Assembly: GCA_037976565.1 (NCBI GenBank)
Contig: CP137670.1
Coordinates: forward strand, 18,649,744 to 18,713,743
Direction: 5' to 3'
DNA from: Mesocentrotus franciscanus
Lineage: Eukaryota; Echinodermata; Echinoidea; Camarodonta; Strongylocentrotidae
Length of the DNA: 64,000 bases
Under the pieces are notes generated by a model. The model made no database searches and was not told the origin of the DNA. It saw only the letters and a list, made by a program, of their open reading frames with translations. A program made the position numbers and the translations under genes. This document shows, in pieces, positions 55,946 to 64,000 of this stretch (its first letter is position 1; every line of letters starts with the position of its first letter).

Positions 55946-56470
55946 AAAGGCGAATAAGAAACAAGGCAAAAAACGTAGCATTAAAACATTAAAACATTTC
56001 TTATACATATTTACACAGGAGCAGGCGCGCAGGAGCATTCAGAAAAGAGAGCAATGGATTGGCAGGCTCTGGACTGCAACCCATCGTCGCGTCCACTCCG
56101 AAGGTCCCGGTGCGCCTCCCCAAGATTGGCAACATTTCAGCACATTTCAAGAAGTTCAGAGAAGCTAGATAATGTACAGGCTATTCGGCAGCAAATGAAG
56201 AAAGATAATCAATACCCTTCCCGACAATGTTGATTTGATTTCTCTAGGTGATAAAATCCCAATCCCGTTTGATAGGTGACATGTATAATAAGTAGATGTA
56301 TATGGATTGGGATTACAAATAATGCAGTGATCTACATTTGTTAGTGAGTGAGATGATAACAAAAATGTGCAACTTTGTTATTTTAGCATCTCCTTTATTA
56401 TAATATGGCTAAGAATAATTTATTATCGAAGCTTATATGTAAAACAAACAGTGTTGAAACTGACAAATAC
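55946..56470. other. No gene seen
   Basis: Includes CCACTCCGAAGGTCCCGGTG, a GC-richer stretch, and a degenerate return to the repeat field from about 56330. No coding evidence. Confidence 0.4.
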
Positions 56471-56477
56471 TAGGTAT

Positions 56478-56918
56478 TATTCAATTAAATTAAATTCAAT
56501 TTATTCAACCAATCATTAACAACAATTTACAGTCACAATGATACTGGTTCAATTACAATATCATGACAGTCTATGGATCCCTAAGAAGCAAAGCTTTTAA
56601 TTGGGCCCATTAACATGCAATTAAACCAAATAAAAACATACTCAAACACAAAAGAAGAAGACATATATGTATATTTATACTATTACAAAACAATTTCAAA
56701 TATCTTGCAAACACACTCAGGTATACTCACTCAAACACAATGCAATGCACTGTAAAGCATGTTATAAAGAGATAAAGACAGAGAGAGAGAGAAAGAGGAG
56801 AAGAAAAAAAGAATATAAACAAGAACAAGAAAAAGAAAAAGAAGAAGAAGCGGAAGCACATAAAGAATGCAAAACATGAGATTTAGACTCATAGTCCTGC
56901 CCAAATAAAAAAATAGTT
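56478..56918 (-). mobile_element. LINE 3' UTR fragment, inverted
   Basis: Complement of 37980-38400: begins TTCAATTTATTCAACCAATC and contains GGGCCCATTAACATGCAATT and GAAAAAGAAGAAGAAG. It splits a tandem-repeat unit between GGTATTAT and TGCTCTGTGCATATCATG. Confidence 0.8.
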
Positions 56919-57589
56919 GCTCTGTGCATATCATGAAAATACTTGTAATGTGAATAATTTGTTTCGATATATATAACGAGGCATTGCATTATTTCAACTA
57001 ACTTATTCATACTTTTACGAAGTTGTGTAATTTTCTAAGTACATGAAATATTGATTTGTAACGATTTATGTTTCTTGAGAAGGTGACATGTTAACGCTTA
57101 CACCTAAAAGTATTCAACAAAGGCCCTAATTCAACCATTCCACATTTCAATCTTGATTTGGGTATTAAACAATTGTTTGTTAACTGTAATTGTTATATTA
57201 TTCATTCTCTAAAACATACTTCTTGCATATAATTAGTAACAGAATACAAAACAGACATTTGCAAATTACAAATCGAACAAGTTGAATTTTAGAACTACTG
57301 TGTATAATAGTGCCACGGCATGGACATATGAAGAATTTAATTCCAAAAGGAGCTAAATCCACTTTTGATGAAAATTGAGTTATTGACATCAGAACATGGT
57401 TCACTTAAGTACCCATCTTTTAACAAAAGTATTTACCTTAATTTTTGGAGCAATTATGAAAAAATGCACCTTCTAATATAACTTTTCAATAGAAGCCTGT
57501 ACAGAATCTGGTAAACAATTTTGTTTTCATCCGAAGTTACAAAAATGGATTTAGCTCATTTTTGAATTAAACTCCTAATATCATGAGCA

Positions 57590-59690
57590 CACTTGTAATG
57601 TAAATATTTTATTGATACATGTAGATAACATATCCTCGCTATATACTACATTTTAAGCCATCATCATCCTCTTCCTCATGACCTTGCAGCATTGTTCTTT
57701 AATTTGATCTAATGAATATATTTCTTTTATACATACACCATTGTTTTCCACGTATCAACATTTCCACAGCAAATCATAAATCAACGAATTAAATTGAATT
57801 AAAACTAATCAGTACAATCTACATGCGGTGATTGTGAGTGATGACAAACTGTGCATCTTGCATGTAAAATATCATTCTTCTATATGTTCTATCAAACTAC
57901 ATATCAAAGATAGCAACATTACGACATCAACATTGTTGAGTCTTACAAATGCTGGGTATTATGTAGCTATGTAGCCTACATATCATTAGCCTACTCGTAA
58001 GGTAAATACAATGATAAATTTGGCAACCTACTTAATCAAATTATTCATTATAAACTTGCTGGATACACAATATCAACATGTCACATATAAACATGAACAA
58101 TCAACAAATTGATTGTTATAACTGTTGGTTATAAAGGTGGAATAAATTCTTTCACCCCAATTTAGGGAATGATATTGACAACGATTTATTCCTAATAGAT
58201 CTAGATAATAGTATACATTCTCATATTTTATTGAATAATAATTAGCGATTGTTTGTTTTGCGTGACTGCTAAAGCATGTGTATGCTACTATGCTTATCAA
58301 CTAGGGGACGTACGTCCTTAAGTCATAACTGACATTAATGAGGATTAATGCCTCACACAAGGGCACTAATATAGCACATCGACACAGTTGTGATCATGGG
58401 GCGTCACAGTTACGAGGCCATTGCTTTGCCACTGAATCATGACTGAACGAAGCAGGGGCTAGGGTAGGGGTTAGCCCCCACAATACAAAAAGAAAGAAAA
58501 TGCAATCAATTATCAATAATTTATTGCATTTTCCTGGTCCCCAACATAAAAAAGTCATCTGTGTCGCCATGCCTTTAACCATAATGCATAGCCGTGCAGA
58601 TGAATTTTTCTTGTTGGTGACCGGGGAAAAGTGCAATGATTTAAAACAAAATTATTGCATTTTCTTAGTTTTTATTTTATTTGTGGGGGCTATATATCAA
58701 CATGTCATATAGCCAAATGAAAAATCAACAAATTTAATCATACAACTACTCATTATAACGCGGTATCGGTTCTATCAAACAACATTTCAAAGATTAACAT
58801 ATCTCATATAATAATAACAACATAAGCAGTGTTACATTTTACAAATGCTGGGTATTTTCTGCTGTAAACATTACATGAGCATATTTGTAATGCAACAACT
58901 TTTTGGTAGATCGTGAGACTTTGTTGTAATATTATTCATTCTATCAAATATACTTTTTGGATAAATAAATATAATAAAATGTCTCAAAGCAAAGTGAAAA
59001 AAAAATATATAGTCTTGGAAAAATTCGGTATTATACAGCTATTTACATGTTGTGATTGTGTTAGAAAACAAGACTGCAACTTATTTCAATATCATATCAT
59101 TTGCCTCGGCAAAACATTAGATAGAAAAGGGTTGGAATGTTTCATAATGAGCACAATTATAAAATCAACAGTGTTTAATCTTACAAATAGTGGGTATTAT
59201 GCTGCTACGTACAAATCATGAGCATAGTTGTAAGGTAAATAATGTTTGATAGATAACGAGACTTTACAACATATTTAATTGTTGTATTAGTAATTACATA
59301 AAATGTGCTTGTTGAATACATATAAAACCAAATGTCATAGCAAAATTAAAAAAATCAGAAAACCGAATGTTGCAGAAACTTAGTATTATGCAGCTATTTA
59401 CATGTTGTGAGTGTGTTAGATGACAAAACTCTGCAATTTATTTCATTATTTTAACATTGCTTTTATCAAACTACATAAACATAACCAAAGCGTTTCTTGT
59501 TTACTATAAAACACATTTGATTTGATTTCTCTAGCTGAAAAACGATCAATAAATTTGACGGTTTCAAACGAATATAACTATACATGTATACTAAATAGTA
59601 TAATGCAGCTATGTACATTTACCTATACATGAGCGTGTATAGTATACATGTTGTGTTTTTTTTTGAGCCATAAGGGCAGTAACTTTGAAT
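57590..59690. repeat. Degenerate tandem-repeat field downstream of B-box copy 3
   Basis: Units at 57930, 58845, 59170 and 59385; the block with GCCATCATCATCCTCTTCCT and GACCTTGCAGCATTG (57657) matches 29828 and 52193. A non-matching island (about 58110-58690) with TTATTGCATTTTC repeats interrupts it. Confidence 0.7.
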
Positions 59691-60038
59691 TCCATTATTG
59701 CATCTTTGTATTTTCTCTTGCATTTTGTATTCTATCATTGCACAAACCTGGCTTGAACCTGGTTACGTTTATTGTAATTGTATTAATGCAAATTCATGTA
59801 TTGCTATACTTTTGTTTGAAATAAAGGAATGATTACAACATTTTATGTAATTATGTGACAATTTTTGATCCTGTATATGATATAATCATGGCTAATCTAG
59901 GTACATGTTATAACACACATATTGAGATATACATGTAACTATTGAGATGCTAATGATGATAGCTAAATCATATGTTAATTCACATACGCGTGTATACGTA
60001 GTGAACGTGGAAATTAAACAAATTAAACAGGATTCGAT

Positions 60039-61801
60039 TTACAGGGTAAATCTGTTTTTGAAAACGATAATGTTGTCTCCATCGCAAGCAATCAGTTTCC
60101 CCGATGGCGTCATCATCATCCGAGATGATACAAGGTGGCCTTTTCTATCACCCAGTCTAGTTGATAGAGGGAATGATGCTACTCTTCTCTTCTTCATATC
60201 ACCTCCATTGATCAACTGATCAATCACACACGTCTCGTACATATCATCTGATGTCACGACCTTGAGGTCATCTGTCATAGGATCGATGCAGGTATTCAGT
60301 ATGACATTACTGCGGCGGATTTCACTTTGAGCACCATGTCTGTCGATGATGAACACCCTGTGATCTGGTGGTGAGGGTCGAGCGATGATGTGACCTGATG
60401 ATAGTACATCACGCATCATTATATCTTGTTTACATGTGATGGTATTCATGATCTTACAATCAAGTGGGTTGATGACGAATATCTTAGACTGACCCCACTC
60501 AGCAGCGATGATCATCCCATCTTGGTCTGCAGCAACAACCACCCCTGTGACAGGATGTGTTGTGTTTCTTGGTATTGTGACGTCATTGATGTGCTTCCAT
60601 TGTCTGTCATACACACTGATGCATCCAGTCAAACTGTCCTCTGTACACCCTTCACACCCTTTACCGCATACTACCTTGCCATCATTCAGCAATGCACAGG
60701 AGGTGACCCACGATGTATCACTACCGGTTATCACTCTCTGAATGTGTTTAGTGTTCATATTTAACATATATGTATGTAGATCACCTAATGTATCATCTGT
60801 GATGATCACATTGTATTCATCTATGCATCCTGCAAAACCTGGGTCTGACATTTTATCTTTGACATTGATTGTATCAATGAGCTTCCACTCCCCATTATAC
60901 CCACCAATCCTCCCATCATACTTCTCTCTCCAAGCACCCTTCACAAACCTAACACCAGATATGGCCCCAGTGATTTGTTTCACCTCACCCTCATTCAGTG
61001 GCTTCTTTAGCTCATCACTCACTGATGTCTTCATACGATGCCCGTCTTTGACGACATTAGTATCATCTTTCAGTACAGTGTCAAGTGTGTGTATAGTAGT
61101 CTCTGTGGTTTTGTGTCATCTTGCCATGATTTCTCCAATTCCACAATCTTTTCTCTTTCTCTTCAGCGATGTTTTGAATGTCTGTTTGAAGACTATGTTG
61201 TTTATTGTCGATTGGTTCTCGTCTTCTCTCTGCATTTGAACGGTTTGATTCAAGTCGTTTTTTTCTTTTTTCATCATTCTTTCGAATCATGTATTTGTTT
61301 TTCTGAATTTCTTTGTGAAGTTTCTTATTTTTCTCATCAATCTCCTGGTTGATTTTTGCAGCATCCTCCTTCTCTTTGTCTTCGTCTGTTTTGATCGCCT
61401 CCTTGATTACCGACTCAACTTCATCTTTTAAAGCTTGTAGATGGGTGTCAGTGTCTTTCCTACAATGGCGAATCTGATCTCCATAAACTCGACAAAGCTT
61501 TAATTTGTCCTTTGCCTTTTCTTTCAAGTGGTTTAGTTTTGCTTTATTTTCCATGATGGCGCCCTTTATATCCTGTCGCACGCAAGACTGCTCATAATGA
61601 TCTATCATTGCGCATGAATAACACAGTGCTACACCATGTGTTTTGCAATACAATTTGATTTCTTCATCATGCTTCTCACAATAAAGATTGGAACAACCCT
61701 TTTTAGCTTTTCCGATGCACCACTCTTTGAAGGCGCAGTCACCGCATAGCTTCTTCTTCTCCTTCACAGATGTCTTCTCTAGAACCTAAGTAAGCGGCCA
61801 T
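60039..61801 (-). pseudogene. TRIM-like B-box protein, copy 3, broken in three places
   Basis: ATG at 61801 starts MAAYLGSREDICEGE, but a 44-nt deletion between two GTGAAGGAGA direct repeats removes the B-box-1-like start and leads to a stop after ~20 codons. From 61767 the frame KEKKKLCGDCAFKEWCIGKA reopens through B-box 2 (YCEKHDEEIKLYCKTHGVAL) and coiled coil to EEKEK. Two 1-nt deletions near 61145 and 61110 follow. The propeller then resumes (TLDTVLKDDTNVVKDGHRMK) and stays open to the stop at 60039. Domains are otherwise close to copies 1 and 2. Likely a pseudogene; two proteins from separate starts is the unlikely alternative. Confidence 0.88.
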
Positions 61802-61819
61802 GCTGATCAGAGTATAGAC

Positions 61820-62205
61820 CTGTAAACGAGGTAAAGAATGATTCACAAGAGAGGAGGAGAGGAAGGGGAGGGGGAACAGCAATATAGGTTGGGAGAGAGA
61901 GGAGGAGGAAGAGGAGAGAGAGAGAGAGAGGGAGAGGGGAGGGAAAGAGTGAAAGAGAGAGTGGGATGGATGGGGAGGAAAAGACAGAGGGGGTGAGGGA
62001 GAGAGAAGAAGAGAGAAGAAGGGAGGAAGGAAGAGAGAGAAGGGGTGGCCAGGGGATGGGGAAGGATCGGAGGGAGAAAGGGAGGAGAGAAAAGTAAAGA
62101 GGAAAGGAGAGTGGAAGAGGGGGAGTGAAGGAGAGGGAGGGAGAGAGGGAGTGAGAAAGAAAGGGAAAGAAAGGGAGAGGGGAAAGAGAGGAAGAGATAA
62201 TTTTT
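61820..62205 (-). promoter_or_regulatory. Polypyrimidine (sense) tract before copy 3's predicted 3' splice site
   Basis: About 350 bases of purine-rich + strand, preceded by the same TGTAAACGAGGTAAAGAA stretch as copy 2. Open frames inside are compositional artefacts. Confidence 0.65.
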
Positions 62206-62281
62206 TTTCCTAAATTAGTCATATTTACTTTCACAAAAAGTTGATTGTTATCATTCATGTAATCAAACACTTGTATGGTCT

Positions 62282-62560
62282 GGGGTGTGTTTTACAAAGA
62301 CTAAGATCGACTTTAATTTGGACTTAAGTATAACAGCCCGTTTGTGCCATTTTTTGCTCTCACCATTATGATCTTTAGATAATATTTTTTCCTTCAATAA
62401 TAAATTATCAAAAAATGTAAGTTTTGTAGATTTGTTACCATGATTTGTACGTCCCTTGAGAGACCAATGCCAGTAAATAATGATAGCAAACGATGGCATG
62501 AACGGCCTGCTATACTTAAGTCCAACTTAAAGTCGATCTTAGTCTTTGTGAAACACCCCC
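62282..62560. repeat. Palindromic MITE (GGGGTGTxTTxAC), copy 2
   Basis: GGGGTGTGTTTTACAAAGAC / GTCTTTGTGAAACACCCC ends with inner AAGATCGACTTTAA / TTAAAGTCGATCTT. Units 1 (36872) and 2 (47476) keep the uninterrupted sequence, so it inserted after the unit duplication. Confidence 0.9.
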
Positions 62561-64000
62561 TGGAGATATTGAAATGTGCATCTCCAACAACCATTAATAA
62601 CTTTCATATTTAAAAAAGTGCACTGAGACTTTCAAATTATAGTGAAATTACTAGTTTCTTTCAGTCTAAGTTTTCATTATGTTTATTATACAAACATTGC
62701 CCAAAACATTTGTACTTTCTACAGGCTTTCTTTTCATTTGAAAAAAAAATGGAACTAATATATGTATTAATATTATTTGAAAAAAATCATAACAATTGAC
62801 CAAATTAGTGATTTCTAGCAAAATTAACGTTTAGATGTTACATAGATTTAGGATTGTGTGCGCGATTTTATAGCGATATTATGACGTGATATTATCAAGT
62901 GGCCGAGATGTGTGGAGCAATGTATGCTGCGATTCATAACTGCAAGGAAAAGCTGCTATATCAAATACCCTTTGGATTGGATTGGACTAAACCCTCAAAT
63001 TGTGCTCTTAAACCAATATTATGACGCATTTTATAGATAGCGTTAACAATGTACAGTGTACTCTTACTTCAAAACAGATTGAACCACTTTGCCAATATAG
63101 CAAACTCATAAAGTGTATGGTCAATATGATACTCACAGTCTTAAAGAGAATACTCTGTCATAAAACTTTGAGGACATTCTATTGTGTTTAACTTCAAAGT
63201 AATTACTGTTTTAAATCATGTGATATGATAGCTGATAAAGGTAAGCATATATGATATAATGCATGTTGTCAGTGGCGTAGTGTGGGTTCAGTCTTCGGGG
63301 GGTCTTTAGTTGACTAGATCAGCGTTTGTCAACCCCTTCTTTAGTCACGGCATGCGCACCCTTTTAGGAGTTTAGGAGTCGAAAACTTTCGCGTCACCCC
63401 GATCGAAAAATTCATCAGAAAGGATTTGTTTTCCACCCCTCGTTTACATAGATATACGGGGACATTTTCGCTTGAGGGGCTCCTGCCCGAAAATATCCTA
63501 TCCGGATCTAAAATATTGCGAGTGAGTGAAGCGATCAAGCGAAACACAAAATTACTTTTATTATCATTGCAACAATGTTATTTAGTCATCAATATTCATA
63601 ACATGTTAGATTATATATTAGGGTATCTCGTTGCCAGGAATCATCCTGAGTTATCAATTTGGCGAGAATTGAAGGGAACAAGGGCAAAACAAGAAGTCAC
63701 TTCGTCGTGGTATTAATTTTGTAATTAAATCTCATATAAGAATAAACTAAATAAGGCTTTTTTCGGGTGCCATGCTTCCCAAATCATGACGATATTCGGG
63801 CACATCATAATATAATCATATGGGGATGTTCATAGACCTCGCTGCTTAAAACTATTACGTTTCTAAATTTTCCAAAAATATACTGTTTACTATCTCTGAA
63901 ATGTTATTTCTTCATCAAAATACCCAGAGAGAAATTTATATCTAAGATTGATGTATATATTTGTTTTTGTAGTTGTAGTTTAGTTGTTAGAGAAACTTAT
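62561..64000. other. Upstream duplicated flank of copy 3
   Basis: Matches unit 2 flank: ATGACGCATTTTATAGATAG (63018), GTATGGTCAATATGATACTC (63116), CATATGGGGATGTTCATAGA (63818) and the end TTAGTTGTTAGAGAAAC. 63260-63720 looks inserted (GGCATGCGCACCCTTTTAGG, GGGGCTCCTGCCCGAAAATA) and has no counterpart in unit 2; its 68- and 96-codon frames match nothing I know. Confidence 0.6.

Overview
The window is nuclear DNA of an animal. It has spliced genes with GT-AG introns, an AT-rich background, and very many short interspersed DNA-transposon and SINE copies, plus a 500-base assembly gap. The repeat style (TTAA-flanked MITEs, foldback elements built on short direct repeats, GGGCCC-ended MITEs, many RING-less B-box genes) suggests a marine invertebrate deuterostome, most likely an echinoderm such as a sea urchin. 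That assignment is inference.

Region 1 (1-12.5 kb): repeats dominate. There is a + strand stub of a B-box gene cut by the gap (1101-1192), a plausible last exon of an unidentified + strand gene (5510-5652), and a possible minus-strand first exon (6619-6710). A 3.6 kb asymmetric foldback element (about 7574-11220) is made of ACCAGT/ACTGGT repeats; its right arm has grown into a ~480 bp higher-order satellite. Next to and inside it lie copies of a short element that resembles the Alu domain of 7SL RNA; a third copy lies at 32.6 kb.

Region 2 (13.1-24.2 kb, + strand): the one clear conserved gene, an NSFL1C/p47 orthologue (UBA, two SHP boxes, SEP, UBX), in ten recognisable coding exons. Nine junctions fit in phase; the exon 5/6 junction does not. 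Its introns are packed with MITEs and tRNA-derived SINEs.

Region 3 (24.2-29.7 kb): intergenic repeats, including an element with perfect 67 bp inverted arms.

Region 4 (29.7-64 kb): a tandem segmental duplication. Each unit holds one minus-strand, RING-less B-box/coiled-coil/beta-propeller (TRIM-like) gene. Upstream of each gene is a 300-500 bp polypurine tract (polypyrimidine on the gene's sense strand, directly before a predicted 3' splice site), and downstream is a long degenerate tandem-repeat field. Copy 1 (34608-36407) is intact at 599 codons, copy 2 has one frameshift, and copy 3 has a 44-nt deletion and two frameshifts. Copies of the unit act as empty sites for each other, so several transposon insertions can be ordered in time: unit duplication, then a LINE into unit 1, then a 7SL-like element and a palindromic MITE into that LINE.
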